DNA of 64,000 nt from assembly GCF_001723175.1 (NCBI RefSeq), contig NC_064653.1, forward strand, positions 248,001-312,000, written 5' to 3'. Below are positions 43,581 through 55,296 of this stretch, one piece after another. This DNA comes from Penicillium oxalicum. Taxonomy: Eukaryota > Ascomycota > Eurotiomycetes > Eurotiales > Aspergillaceae. Numbering within the stretch: the first letter of the stretch is position 1; each line of letters opens with the position of its first letter. The notes beneath the pieces were generated by a model. That model ran no database searches and was not told the DNA's origin. It was given only the letters and a program-made list of their open reading frames with translations. Position numbers and translations under genes: made by a program.

Positions 43581-45722
43581 AGCGACGAGCGTTCGACTTT
43601 CTTTCCTTCCCTTTTTTTCGCGGCTCGACAATGAATGACCAGAATATTCGCAATCCCAGTAAACGAGCGTTCAGGCTGCGCAAGTCAAGCCTCGGAGAAA
43701 AATTGCACACCACCTGCGATCTGGAGTAGAAAAGAAAAGGCGAAGCATTTGCAAAGTCTTGCTGGGAATAGACTGCAATTATAAAAACCCAGCCAGGCTT
43801 CCCCCGGGAGATTGATCTTGACGGGGTATGCCGCCATGTCTGCCATTATTGAGTCATGGGAAATTAGTCTCCAGCACTAGGCGTGAACTATCGATTTAGA
43901 CCCTTCCCATTCTCTCTGTGACCAGTGAATACCTTGGTTCTCGACAGACGTGCTGGCCGTGTGGGACTCGAGGAGTCGAATCACAGAGAGATTTGTCGGC
44001 GCTAACCCAGGCTAACCGTCAGGCGTCAGCCCATATTTGGGTTGCTCTTAGACGTGAGAGGCAGTGCCGCCGTGCCTGCCTGGCGCAGCTCAGTAGGATT
44101 GGGTTAGCCGTTCAAGTGTCAGGGTCCGTGTCTTCCAGTGGTCCATGAGCTCGATTGTCAGCCTCTCAGGCCTCCCACGCCGGGCTCCACGGTCCGTGCC
44201 ATACGGCCCCGACCGGATGAGACTTGCCGAACTGGTTTCAAAATTCTAACCGATCAAATCCGATTCCAGAGTCCAGTGAGTAGAGAGATGGTAGTGTTCC
44301 ATTTTGAGGGAAGCGTTCTCAATTTGGCGAGATATCCACAGTGCACGAGCGGAACTCATCGGGCGTCTCCTAGGACGGAGCGGAGGGTCACGCAGTTACA
44401 TTGCTGAGGGTTAGGCGAGCGTGGTCAGCGAGGCAGTGAGGCACTAGTTGAGTGTTAGACTGGTTTTCCAACATGGAACGTCGCTAGTGCCTTTGCCCGT
44501 GCTGGACACAACGGAAGAAAACGTGCATTACCATTCGTCCACCGCCGACAATCCCTGTGATCAAAACCAAGGACATGGAGATATCAACGTCCTGCTGTGC
44601 CCTATCGGGACGGTACAATGATAAGCCGATCGGTTCGGATGATTTACAGGTCATCAAATCAGGTGAGCAAATCCTTCACCGCACATGCTTGTGCCACTAT
44701 GGTACCTTGCGTCAAGTTCCCCAAGTTTCAGGACCAAAAGATTCAGGTCATGTAGTAGAGTAGAATCAAGATTGACTACCTCTTACTTTCTGAGGGGATT
44801 GATCTGATCAATGTTGAAATTGCCGATGTTCTCTAAACATTTCAGAAATTCATGTACCACTGAAATATCTCTGATGGATCTTTGTTGGAAATTATGTCTA
44901 AGGTAATTTTCGTGGAGTGCTGTACATCTCTGAATCAGGCCCCCCATGCATGCTGGAAAATATATATCCGCAAACCGCGGACCTTTCATAGGGCAGCGGT
45001 ACAGCCACGCTAGTTCCATAGGTAGATAGATTTGGAAGGTTGAGATGGCAAGGTTGTTAAACACACCTGATAGGCAGGCGGGTATGAGGTTGAAAACCAT
45101 TTTCCAATAGAGGGGGGGGAATTATTCAGAAACTCCATCTCAGGGCTGTAAGAACTCTATTTCCCGTTCAGAGCAGAGCAATATCCTGCCGTGACTATCT
45201 ATATTGATGTTAACCAAAAAAAATAAAAGGTACTTCGGATCCATATTCAATTGCAATATATCACTAAGACTGGATGCTCGCACGCTACAAGATGCCTACC
45301 ATATATCCTTAGAGTTCAGCTCAGCAGATGGCGAGCCCTGACTCGCCTCCATGTGCTGCATAAAAAGTGTCTCTCAATGGTGAAAACGGTGCCATTCCAC
45401 TATGAGAGTGATCATTCCCGCGAACTTGCTCGATGGATAAAGTTTTCTACCTAACTATGGCACAGTATCTAGATCACCAGGATACGCACTGCAACATGTG
45501 CTTTGCCCGCCGGTAGGTACTGGTTTATGATGCCATCTCACTGGAGCCTCTAACGAACCGCTTGATTGCTGTGATCCACCTCCAGTGGTACTATGATACA
45601 TACGTAAGGTCGGGTTACGGCGGTTCCTCTTCTGAGATTTGCATAAGAGTTCTTTGAAACTGTTCGGAAAAAAGTATCAATTCTCTAGTTTTCCATTCTA
45701 AAAACACAAAATTCCCCTCCAT
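43581..45722. other. Intergenic, no gene recognised
   Basis: About 2.1 kb holding the aspartic protease promoter at the left and the 3' flank of the GH7 endoglucanase at the right. Short frames (for example 44783-45100, minus) have no recognisable domain. A tRNA-like A-box near 44085 lacks a matching B-box. Confidence 0.5.
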
Positions 45723-47165
45723 TCAATTTGAATCACAGGCACTGAGAGTAGTAGGGGTTCTGCGCCTTGCAGGTAGTTCCGGACACGCAGGCTGTAGGTC
45801 CAGTGTAGCCCTGGCCTCCACACTGGCCCCATTGGGTCTGAGTCGCGCCACCGGCGGGGTGGTGGTGGAAATCTTGGTGGTGGTGGAGGTCGCCTTGGTC
45901 GTAGCGACGGTGGTGGTGGCCTTGCTGGTGGTGGTAGACGAGCTCGATCCAGAGCCACCGGGGGCGTTGAAAGTGGAACCAATGTCACCCCAGCGGATGT
46001 TGGAGAAGACAACGTGAGTGTCGGGGTTCTGAGCAATGATGTTGGTAGGGTTGCCCTCGGTGCTGCTGCAAGGACCGTTGCTACCACTGTCCAACCAGTT
46101 CATGTTGCCGCTGACATCGTTCCAGATACTGAAGATCAGCACCATACCGCGGCCGAGAGCCTTGCCCATGGTGGTCAGTCCACCGAAAGTGGCGGCGGCG
46201 CCATCCACGCTCTCGCACCACGCCTCCTTGATGGAGTCCACGCCGGCGGAAGACTTGGCGTTGGCGATGACCTTGCCATTCTGGATGTATTGACGGCGGA
46301 TCTCGGTGAGGGTACCGGTGGTTGTACCATCGTTGGTGATGAACTGAGTGTTGATGGTGAAGGGCTTGGAGGTGTCCACGGTACCGCCGGGCGCCCAGTA
46401 GTTGGTCTTACCCTGCGCATAGGGGTTGAAGCCGCATCCACCCTTGTCACAGTCATCGGAGCTGCAAGGGTGAGGTGTGTAAGAGTTGGCTGCGGAGTTA
46501 CCCTCCAGGATATCCATTTCGTTACAGCAGTAAGCCTGGCCACCGGGCACAAGGGTGCCGTTCTTCCAGGTTTCGAGGGGGCACTGGGCGTCACAGTATC
46601 CTGAACCGTACGCGGCACCGCCCTTGTTGTTGGCATTGCGTCCACCGCTCCCACTCATCTCGGATAGATAGAGTGCACCGTTCTCACCACACGGCAGGGT
46701 GGAAAGGTCGACATCAAAGGTGAGCTCCTGGCCCAGCAGTTTCATGAGGACGTAGTCGCCGTCGGGACCGAGGAGGTAGACACGGGGAGACGCATTGTTG
46801 TAGGTCCCGTCGCTCTTCACGTACTGGTGCAAAGTGAGCGAGTCACCACTGGTGGCCACACCGGAAGAGGTGTAGTTGGCCGGCTCAATGACACAGTTCT
46901 TGGAGCACGTCGTGGCATCAGGGCACAAGGTTGGGTCCACTCCGGACGAGGTGGTGCACGAGTCGTAGCCGTTGGCGGTGTGAATCCAGTGGTAGTTCCA
47001 ATCCAACACAACCGACGTGTCCTGAGCAACACAGCCTCCGGACTTGGAGCACTTGTATGTCTTCAGGGACGGGTTGGCAGGGTTCGCAACCGCCGGCTGC
47101 TGGGCCTGGGCGAGAGGCAAGAGGGCCAATGCCGCCGCGAGGAACTGTCTCCTTGTGAAAGACAT
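45723..47165 (-). CDS. GH7 endoglucanase with CBM1 displaced by an apparent frame break
   Basis: Secreted endo-beta-1,4-glucanase (Cel7B/EGI branch). The single exon encodes a signal peptide (about 1-21), a GH7 domain to about 400 with E216-M-D218-I-L-E221 (nucleophile, helper, acid/base) and a Ser/Thr/Lys linker. E-M-D-I-L-E-G-N-S and the missing tunnel-loop segments separate it from cellobiohydrolase. After T436-P-P the open frame turns into a non-family tail ending at 45723. The other frame encodes a complete CBM1 ([10 protein letters not shown] ... Y-Y-S-Q-C-L, four cysteines) with a stop at 45733-45735. One additional C in the C4 run (G4 on the plus strand, 45856-45859) would join linker and CBM1. 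No plausible intron bridges the two. The start at 47165 is the first residue of the signal peptide; the frame is open further upstream without support. TATAAG lies 110 bp upstream. Confidence 0.9.
   Translation of the reverse strand: MSFTRRQFLAAALALLPLAQAQQPAVANPANPSLKTYKCSKSGGCVAQDTSVVLDWNYHWIHTANGYDSCTTSSGVDPTLCPDATTCSKNCVIEPANYTSSGVATSGDSLTLHQYVKSDGTYNNASPRVYLLGPDGDYVLMKLLGQELTFDVDLSTLPCGENGALYLSEMSGSGGRNANNKGGAAYGSGYCDAQCPLETWKNGTLVPGGQAYCCNEMDILEGNSAANSYTPHPCSSDDCDKGGCGFNPYAQGKTNYWAPGGTVDTSKPFTINTQFITNDGTTTGTLTEIRRQYIQNGKVIANAKSSAGVDSIKEAWCESVDGAAATFGGLTTMGKALGRGMVLIFSIWNDVSGNMNWLDSGSNGPCSSTEGNPTNIIAQNPDTHVVFSNIRWGDIGSTFNAPGGSGSSSSTTTSKATTTVATTKATSTTTKISTTTPPVARLRPNGASVEARATLDLQPACPELPARRRTPTTLSACDSN
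45733..45851 (-). other. Out-of-frame CBM1 coding segment
   Basis: The minus-strand frame in this interval encodes a full fungal-type cellulose-binding module with the aromatic residues and four cysteines expected, and terminates at 45733. It is in a different frame from the upstream GH7 catalytic domain. Conservation of an intact module argues for a recent indel, a sequence error or a missed splice event rather than long decay. Confidence 0.85.
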
Positions 47166-48903
47166 GGCGATCGATATGAGAAATCGGGGGTTGAGCAAAC
47201 TTGGCAATGAGCTCGATCTGTCTAGCTTCCTTGCATAGAAAGCACGAAATGCCATCCGGGGAAAGCATCCATACTTATACTGAAGCCCGTCGACCCCGGG
47301 TCTCTTCCTACATGCATCATTTCTGTCGTATTTCGACCGCCCCGTAGACTTGAACACACCCCCTGAAGGAACACGGAGACTTGACCAGACTGGTATTAAC
47401 CCATTGAGTGACCGCCGTGAATATTTCCGGAATCTCTAGCTCGGCATAGTGTGGCGGGGGGGCAATCAATTTGCACCGGGGGGGGGACGCGGCGTCGGAA
47501 TTACTCTTGCCGGCCATAGCGAAACGATCCGGAGACGCTGCGAAATTGAAAAAAAATATATATATTCCCTTGGGGTGAAACTCTTCAACATGACTGATTC
47601 ACCCGGAATTTGATTTTTTTTTTTTCGCCGGATGTCAAAAGGAGCTGGTTTCAGGGTTTTCAACCGTCCGCCAACGTGATGAGGCGACGCCCATGTGGGG
47701 GAGACTTTTCGCCAGGTGAGAGATGATGCATCTGAATCGGGAATAGCTTCAGCCACCGCGACCCCTGAAATTTCTTATTAATATGCGGGCGCCAGTCATA
47801 CGAAGGCAGTCGTCTTGCGAGCGCTGACGGACAAAATGCCGAGAGTAGGAGCCTGGCAGAAGGTCGACATTAACCGGCTGCAAAGGCTGCAGAAGCTGCA
47901 GAACGCAGGGATACCCCGCATCTTCACGTCCTTCTCACCCAGTCGAACTGCTTCTGCAGCCGAGATGGGGGAGATGCAGGTGGAGCACTCTCTGCGGCGG
48001 GCTCTCCGTGTTGGAAACAAAAAGGTACGCGCGATCTTGAAGAGGGAAGAGGCAAAGTCTGAAGAGGTCGGATGATGTGGCTCGGGCGCTCTGTGCCTTG
48101 CGGGGAGATGCTTTCTGCAGAAGCGAACCCCCGGCGGGCGTGCCAAACAGACAAGGATCTACAGGCGGAGGAGAGTCGTCGGTCAAGCATCGAGAACGTC
48201 TGGGCGTCGGATGGAAGAATTGAGGCGTGAGGCGGATTACCTCATGCGCCTAAAACGGAAGTACTATCCTGAACATTGACTCCGTATGAACTCACAGGTG
48301 GCAATGGTTGACCGATGTTGCTGCTGCTACTCCCCCTCCCCTATTGTGTAGATGTTCTAATCTCTCCTCAATGCCCTCATCCTTTCGCATGAAGCAGATT
48401 CAGATTGGGCCGGGATCGACCTAGCTAGGAAGCAAACCGTCTTGTGTTTCGAGATGGTCTGATTCCATGGATGTCCACAAGCCAAAAAATGCAAAAGTAC
48501 CACGGTTCTACTCGCGGGCCGTCGCCCGTTCCAAAAGTAGCCAACATAACCTTACTGGAGACCCGCGCAGGAGCGCAAGGCCGAAACATGGTCGCCTCCA
48601 TGCTGGTCATCTGATTTTTTGACACAGTGGCCGAAGGATGAGAAAGCCACTTCAATTTCCAGGGCTGTTTCTAGTCATGAAGAACCAAAAAAAAATGATG
48701 GCTCCCTAGCGCGGGGACGGACTCATCCAGGAGGCCCCTGGCCCCGGCTATCCATGTCCGGTCGCGTAGTAATGAGGCAATAGGTACAGTAATTTTGGGA
48801 AAAAGGCAATCATTTATACCATCCCAGGGTCAGCCCGATTTCCGTAGGTGGATATTCAGTACACTCACCTCTAGATATCTCATCCAGAGCGAAGCAAGAA
48901 ATC
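47166..48903. other. Divergent promoter region between two cellulase genes
   Basis: About 1.7 kb between the GH7 endoglucanase and the GH45 endoglucanase starts. GCGGGG/GGGG motifs near 47455-47486 fit CreA cores, and a G9 run occurs at 47478-47486. No GGCTAA element was noticed. Open frames at 47796-48146 (minus) and 47815-48075 (plus) overlap each other and match nothing. Confidence 0.5.
47274..47279 (-). promoter_or_regulatory. TATA-like box of the GH7 endoglucanase
   Basis: Minus-strand TATAAG about 110 bp upstream of the ATG at 47165. Confidence 0.55.
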
Positions 48904-49017
48904 ATGAAGGGTAAAGTTGCATTTCTCCTGTTGGATCTATTGGCCTCGGCAGCAGCATACAAGGCCACAACCACGGTCAGTTTGCTTTGTTATTGCTGCG
49001 AATTCAAAAAAAAAGAA

Positions 49018-49048
<31 letters not shown>

Positions 49049-49974
49049 AATTTTTTCGTCTCTTTTTCTCTTCTCTCTTTTTTCTTCGTCAACTCGCTCA
49101 TGGCATGGACCAAGCTGAAGCTGACCATGGAATCATATTCAGAGATACTATGATGGCCAAGAAGGTGCTTGTGGCTGTGGATCCAGTTCGGGTCTCTTCC
49201 CTTGGCAGGTAAACTTCTCTCCCCCATCTCCTTTCGTTCTTGGTCCTTCTTCTCTTCATCGGAAGAAGACTGGTCTCCCAGCTGAGGTAGACTAAATCAA
49301 TCATTTCCCAGCTCGGTATCGGCAATGGAGTCTACACGGCAGCAGGCTCTCAGGCACTCTTCGACACCGCGGGTGCCGACTGGTGTGGCGCCGGCTGTGG
49401 TAAATGTTATAAACTCACATCCACCGGCGAACCGCCTTGCAAAGACTGCGGCACCGGCGGCGTAGCCGGACAAAGCATCATTGTGATGGTCACCAACCTG
49501 TGTCCGTACAATGGCAATCAGCAATGGTGTCCCAACCCGGGCTCCACCAACCAGTACGGGTACAGCTACCACTTTGACATTATGGCGCAGAATGAGATCT
49601 TTGGTGATAACGTGGTGGTGGACTTTGAACCGATCGCCTGTCCGGGCCAGGCCAACAGTGATTGGCAGTCGTGTGTCTGTTATGGCAAGACAGAGACCGA
49701 CACCACTCCCGTCGGTTTGACCGCGGGAGGTGGTGGTGGTGGCTCTTCCCAGTCGTCGACCACGTCTCAAGGAAGCACCACGACTCGAACGACTCTGACA
49801 GCCACAACGACCGCAGGCTCCGGCTCCGGATCAGGATCAGGGTCAGGCTCTTCCAGTGGAACTCAGTCGGTTTATGGTCAGTGCGGTGGTAGCGGGTGGA
49901 CGGGTCCCACGAACTGTGCCTCGGGCTCAAAGTGCACAGCTCAGAATCAGTGGTACTCGCAGTGTCTTCCCTAG
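48904..49974 (+). CDS. GH45 endoglucanase with C-terminal CBM1
   Basis: Small secreted endo-beta-1,4-glucanase acting by inversion. Three exons (48904-48975, 49143-49208, 49312-49974) encode 266 residues. A signal peptide (about 1-18) is followed directly by [16 protein letters not shown], the GH45 start with the general base aspartate region. The domain is cysteine-rich and includes Y-S-Y-H-F-D-I-M with the probable acid. A Gly/Ser/Thr linker (about 175-230) with a (G-S)n stretch leads to CBM1, which ends Q-W-Y-S-Q-C-L-P. Exon 1 is only 24 codons and stops right at the start of the catalytic domain. Intron 1 (167 bp) contains a GA microsatellite. The Y-Y-D-G-Q-E-G form points to the subfamily B-like branch. 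It is divergent from the GH7 endoglucanase, so shared control is plausible. Confidence 0.94.
49023..49048 (+). repeat. GA microsatellite in intron 1 of the GH45 gene
   Basis: About thirteen GA dinucleotides between an A-run and a T-rich segment, inside the 167-bp first intron of the GH45 gene. It is purine-rich on the transcribed sense strand, followed by a pyrimidine tract that leads to the acceptor. Confidence 0.85.
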
Positions 49975-51018
49975 GCGCTGGACCTTGAGTGAAGGAAGCT
50001 CATGCAGCGGTGTCACGGTGCAGGTATTCAGTCCCTCGGAACAGGGATAAGTTCTGTTGTGCAACTTGATGGAATCAATCCGTCCAGAACGAGTAGTGTC
50101 TGTTATCAACGTGAATGGAAGTCCAAGTTTCCAGATACAACAACACATCTTGAGTACAGCCCGATTCCCTCCATCTTGCTTTGGACGACCAGGTGTAGAA
50201 AATAGCAGTCAGATAACATTCTGACGTTTCCTGAAACATATCGAGTCCCAGATTCGCATATGCCTGGCCTTGCCAAAAAAGAAATCTTTTTGATCAGCCT
50301 AGTATAGATGGGATGCCAACATCGAATGTCATGAAAAAATCCGTAAGAGCAGGGACAGGAAAACGATTGACTTAGAATTGTCAACTTTCATCCCACGTAA
50401 TTGGGGTCCTACAATGAATATGAAAAAGATTGAGCAGAGGAAAATTTCAATAAAATGAAGCACAGCACTACCAGGGGGAAAAAAGGAAAAGAAAAAGAAA
50501 AAAAAAGAAAAATATCGAAAATGGGCGCAAGTTGGGGTTCCAGGGCTCAGACTTCAGCCCTATCCGACATGATTGCCAAGACTTTCCAGCCGACGCGGAT
50601 CAGTCTTGGTATGAACCCTGACGGCTCGGATAGAAGCTTATTGCCTCGATCGGCTATTCCATGGGAATGCGGGTGTTTTATCCACGAGATGAGCCCTAGC
50701 TGGCCCAAGCACTGTTTGCTCAGAGATCCATCTCATCCAAATCTAATTTCTGCGAGGCAGGAGACTCCAGAATCGGGCACCGCATTACACTGTTGATTGT
50801 ACTGGACCGCTATAGCTAAAAGGTTTCAACGTAGTGAAAAAAAAGTATGTCAATTTATCATGTCCGTGCCATAATCAAATGGGAGCTGGATTGTGGCCAG
50901 GCCCAGCCTGTGACAGTATGTACATCCAGGATTATAAGCATCCAGTAGCTCGTGAATCTCGTTCAAGTATTTGTCTCTTCCCTCATCAATTCTCTCCTAC
51001 TCTTCCAAGCTGTTCAAT
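49975..51018. other. Convergent intergenic region
   Basis: About 1 kb between the GH45 and penicillopepsin-type stops. It has an A-rich stretch at 50470-50520 and no recognised gene. Confidence 0.5.
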
Positions 51019-52308
51019 CTAGGCCTGGGCGGCGAAGCCAAGACGGGGGCCGGCAGAGTCGAACACAACGTACTGGCTCTTCAGGAAGATGTCACCGAAG
51101 ATGGAGAAACCAATGCCAGAGTTGGACTGAATGCCACCCAGACAGGTGGAGCCGACACCGGAAGGACCGTAGTTGATCAAGGAGCCGGGAACAACAGCAG
51201 TGTACCCGTTGATCACAACGCTGAAGTCGGGCAGCGTGGTCGAGCAGGGGAAGATGTATCCACCAGCCGACTGGCTGTTCTGAGCACCGCTGACCTGAGA
51301 GTAGTACTGGCTGACAATGGAGCTGGGGAGGAGCAGCAGGGTGGTACCGGTGTCAGCGATACCGCTGAAGCCAGCGCCGGTGCGGCTGCCGGCCTTGTAG
51401 CTGGAGACGCTGAAGCTCCAGAAACCCTGGGAGCTGTCCACGTTGGTGTAGGTCAGGGAGCCCTTGTACTTGGTGGAGTCGATGAATCCAAAGTCGTAGA
51501 CACCAGGCTGCTGGTGCTTCAGAGCAACGGCGAAGAGGGGCTTGGCCAGAGAGCTCTTGACCGTGTCAAAGAAGGTGGTCTGAGCGCGAGGAGACACGGT
51601 GTTGATGCTGCTGAAAGCCAGACCCAGGAGACCATCGTTGTTGACATCCTGCTGGAACTGGGCGCTGATGGACTGGGCAGCCTCGACAGCCTGGCCGGTG
51701 GCCTTGACGCCGCCAACAGTGACGGTGTCCCGGTAGACATCACCACGGGCGTTGCTGCCATCACCGTAGGAGATGGACCAGGTGTAGCCACTGAGCTTGG
51801 TTCCACTTGTGCTGGGGTTGTAGACGGAGTGTCCAGCGCGCTGGGAGGAAGGAAGCTCAGTAGAGAAGACCCAGCTATATACGGATTAGCGTGAGTCGGT
51901 TCATTTGAAAGCCGTACAGTCTTGGAAAGATCGCAAGGAGAGAGGGGGGGGGGATATCAAAAACACAAAATGAGGTGTAGGCATCACTCACAGATCCGCG
52001 GAACCGGTATCAAAGTCCAAGTTCAGGGTAGTTCCACCGATGGTAACAGGAGTCAAGTACTCCTCGTCGTACTCAGTGGGAGTGGTGGTAGCAGCACCAC
52101 TCTGGACGGCGGCAGCCGCAATGTGGGCCGGCACAGCGGCGCCATACTTGGTCAAAGCACGGCCGTAGGAAGCAGCGAAGTTGGTGGTCTTGGTGGCAGG
52201 GCGAGCAACCTGGTTCACGGTGAACTTGCCGTTGGTCGAGGCTGGAGCAGCCACGGCGAGAGAGGCCAGGCCGGCGAGGCCAACGGTGATCTTGCTGAAG
52301 GCAACCAT
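51019..52308 (-). CDS. Secreted aspartic endopeptidase, aspergillopepsin I/penicillopepsin type
   Basis: Pepsin-family (A1) acid protease secreted as a zymogen. Two exons (52308-51992 and 51874-51019) encode 390 residues. Signal peptide about 1-20, propeptide to about 68, mature enzyme about 322 residues. Both catalytic motifs are intact: D100-T-G-S-A-D near the intron and A-D280-T-G-T-T-L. The flap tyrosine region W-S-I-S-Y-G-D-G-S and the C-terminal [15 protein letters not shown] are present. The single intron (117 bp, GTGAGT...TAG) splits the codon just after the first catalytic motif. The start context is CAACCATGG-like and a TATA box lies about 105 bp upstream. The family is typically expressed at acid pH and on protein. 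Confidence 0.96.
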
Positions 52309-52410
52309 GGTGTGGAATCACACAAGTGTCTGAAGAGTTGAATTGAGGGAAGATTGGCCGAGATACTGAGCAGGATGAAGAGAGTGAAGGAGGCGAGGCA
52401 TCGTGTACCC

Positions 52411-52416
52411 TTTATA
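52411..52416 (-). promoter_or_regulatory. TATA box of the penicillopepsin-type gene
   Basis: Minus-strand TATAAA about 105 bp upstream of the ATG at 52308. Confidence 0.65.
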
Positions 52417-53888
52417 CTTCCCTCGGGACGCCCTGGCTACTGCGCAATTTGGTTTCTCACCAAAAATTCGGGGTAATTGGGGGTTGCATCATTCAGAAGA
52501 TTTGCTGAAGCGACAAGACTACTTGGGTTAGCTTCAAGAGCGATCTGCAGGTCTCATGGCGTGCCCCGTCGGAGATCCACGAGACACCCTCAAGCCGAAG
52601 AATCTCACCATTGGTTCGGCCACCAGACCGAGCTCGCACACCACCGTCCTACAGGGATTCGACGCGATGAGGACCTGGACCAAAGGATCGTCATGTTTCT
52701 AATCACTTTACCTGGCCCATGTTGACCTTTCACTGTTGATCTGAGGCTCTGTTGGTAGACCTCGCAACAATGCATTATCCGTCACTGTTGACATGGAATC
52801 AACCACCAAGCTCCACATCAGACGTTCAAGCTTCGTTGCGCAAGTCTTCGTCTGTTGACAATGTCACGCGCGCTTCATAATGCTAGAGTGGGTATAGACT
52901 AGATCATAGAGAAAGCGTAGTGATAAGCCTTGGCCGAGTGCTCCAAGCTTTCGGCCTCTTCTTCCTTTCCCTGGGCAAAGCTTAGCGTTGTTTCTGTTTC
53001 TGATGTTGTCCCGAGGGAAGGTGACATCGTCGCTCGGGGCCACCGAAGTGGCGGCCAACGAGTAAGTCGGTTTCGAAAGCCAATCTATCGTGACCCTTTC
53101 TTCCTACCCCGCTGTGATGATCCTCTGGAAGTCCAAAATCGCGTTTCTGTTGGTCATCGGTTGGTGGGGCCTGGGCAGCGCGTATCACGGGACAAGTTCT
53201 CCTGATTCACGCTCTTGGCGTTGATATCAATTATGCTTGGATCTTCAACCGACTTGCTCTTTTCATCTCCGGCACAACTCGATGAGGACTCTGCATTCCC
53301 CCTTTTCGTACAATTGAGAATTGAATGGGCATTGTTCCCAACGGGGGGAAAAAAAGGAGGCTCCGATTTCCCGAAGAAACAAGAACAGTAATGACACGCC
53401 GACTCCTTCCGCTGTATGGATCTCTTCTGCGATAGCGGAAACGAGGATGGAGGTTACTCGCTCTCTCGCACGCGCACGATAGCGGTATCACTTCGAACAA
53501 GCCCAAGTTCATCTGCACCCCCGGCGTGGCGCACAATTGGTGGCTGATTCTTCAAGGTGAAGAATCGCTTCTACCGGCGGAGCTCCGACTCTACTGGCCC
53601 GGTCTTCGGGGGGGGGCCCCTCTCGAAGGGATCTAGCGCGCGACGATCCCCGTGAAGAAGTTGGGTTGATTGGGTATGAAATGACCGATAAGATGACTCC
53701 ACTGCGGGTGCGACCATTGACGGGCGCAATGCCTCTCCAGGGCCCTGAAGCTCGACAATCTGATTCGAAAGCCAGGAACGAACTTCATGTTCAAAGTCTT
53801 GGCAAGCGGACCTCCGCAATTTCATGCCTCCCGCGAACGCCGGAGAGTGCAATCAGGAGAGACATCGCGAGTTCCGGTCACTCCGAGG

Positions 53889-53904
53889 CCCCCCCCCCCC
53901 CCCC
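53889..53904. repeat. Poly-C homopolymer (16 C)
   Basis: Sixteen consecutive C residues, followed by CT-rich sequence and CACGCGCGCGCG. It lies outside recognised genes. Confidence 0.9.
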
Positions 53905-55296
53905 TTCCCCCTTCCTCCCACGCGCGCGCGATTTCCCAGGTACGACACATCGCGGGAGGAACTCGCAATCAAGTCTTGCACGGGTGATATGAGGGACAGT
54001 CGGTCTTTCCCCCCCTCCCCTCTCAAAGCGCCACACGAACGGATGTCCATAGGGGCTCCGTTGCTGAAGCGCCTTTCTCAGTCGGATCATCACTAGCCTA
54101 TGCTCGTACAAGAAATGGGGACATAAGTCTTGGCAATAGAGATCCGATGGCGTGATACGAAAGGGTACTCGACACATCTGTGGTCACAATTTACGAGTCC
54201 TATCACAGGGCTGTGCCAACGAAGACCTGCAGCAAGCTACGTATATCGGGAGGGGTCTGTAGATGACTCTGCACCACTCGGCTGAGTCTCTGGGGCCAGG
54301 GATCTTATCTCCCCACTGACTGACCCTGGTTGCAACGTTCAGTATGCACCTGCCTGGTCCTTTTTCTGTTCGACTTATTCACAACCACGGTGAACGCACC
54401 CACGGGGCGTATGCGACGGGTAGGGAGTGCACGTCATGTCTCTCTGTTGCATCACCCTGTCTGTACTTGGTAGTTTGTAGAATTTCCACGCCCCGCCTCC
54501 AATTCGTGCATCAGATCACTTATCGTCAAGGCCTCGATTGCACGTCATGCCGCAGGATAACCCCGAAAATAGACATGCACAAAGTTCGTACATAGACATC
54601 TGGAGGCTACCCCAATATATTTATCAGCAGATGAAAAGACATGGAAGTACGTTGCTGGTCTATGGTTCCGGGATGGATCGCCGCTCGGAAAAAGAAGACC
54701 GCTGCCTTCCAAAGGCAAGTGGAAGAATCACTGAGATTGCGGACCAAGAAGGTATTCAATTTACCTTCTGCACGGTGTGGGGAACTCCACATTTCCGTGC
54801 GACCTTCCAGGCATTGCCCCGACCCCGGAGGCGAGAAGCGGGATCCCAGCATGATCCTGTTGATATTAACGATGTTTCAGGTTGCACCGAATGCATCTTG
54901 TCCGAATAACACGTGAAAAAGCATGTTTCACAAAGGCATTCGGCCACGATGAAAAAGTCTTCAAGAAGCAGTAATCATCGCCGCAACCCAAATTTGATGC
55001 GGGCGCCGTAATATGGCCCAATGTACACGCAGAGGAGTAAAGTGAATGGTGAATACCGGTGGTGTTTAGAGTCAAGCCAGAGGACAGGGATAAGACGGAG
55101 TCCGCCTTGATCACCGGTGTATTGGGCCTCGAAGCTATCCAGTATGATGAGGGTGCCTTGGGTTAGCACGCGGAGCTCGGCTCAACGCCCTAAGCGAAGC
55201 ACACCACAAGAGCGCATCACATCTATCCTCCAAGGACTTAAATAGTCCCCTTTTTCAAATGTGCCTTTCAGAAACGGGAGCAACATTTACGATCCT

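Larger units (their letters stand above)
52309..55296. other. Intergenic, no gene recognised
   Basis: About 3 kb. The left part is the penicillopepsin promoter. It holds a 16-nt poly-C tract (53889-53904) followed by a CGCGCGCG stretch. All open frames are short, overlapping and without family motifs. Confidence 0.5.

Noticed and set aside
44070..44140. tRNA-like A-box (TGGCGCAGCTCAGTAGG)
   Set aside because: No matching B-box (GGTTCRANTCC) or acceptor stem could be paired, so a tRNA gene is not supported.
44783..45100. 105-codon minus-strand frame in the intergenic region
   Set aside because: No recognisable family and no flanking exons; left uncalled.
50971..51894. Plus-strand frame of 307 codons opposite the penicillopepsin-type gene
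   Set aside because: Antisense shadow of the aspartic protease exon; no domain.
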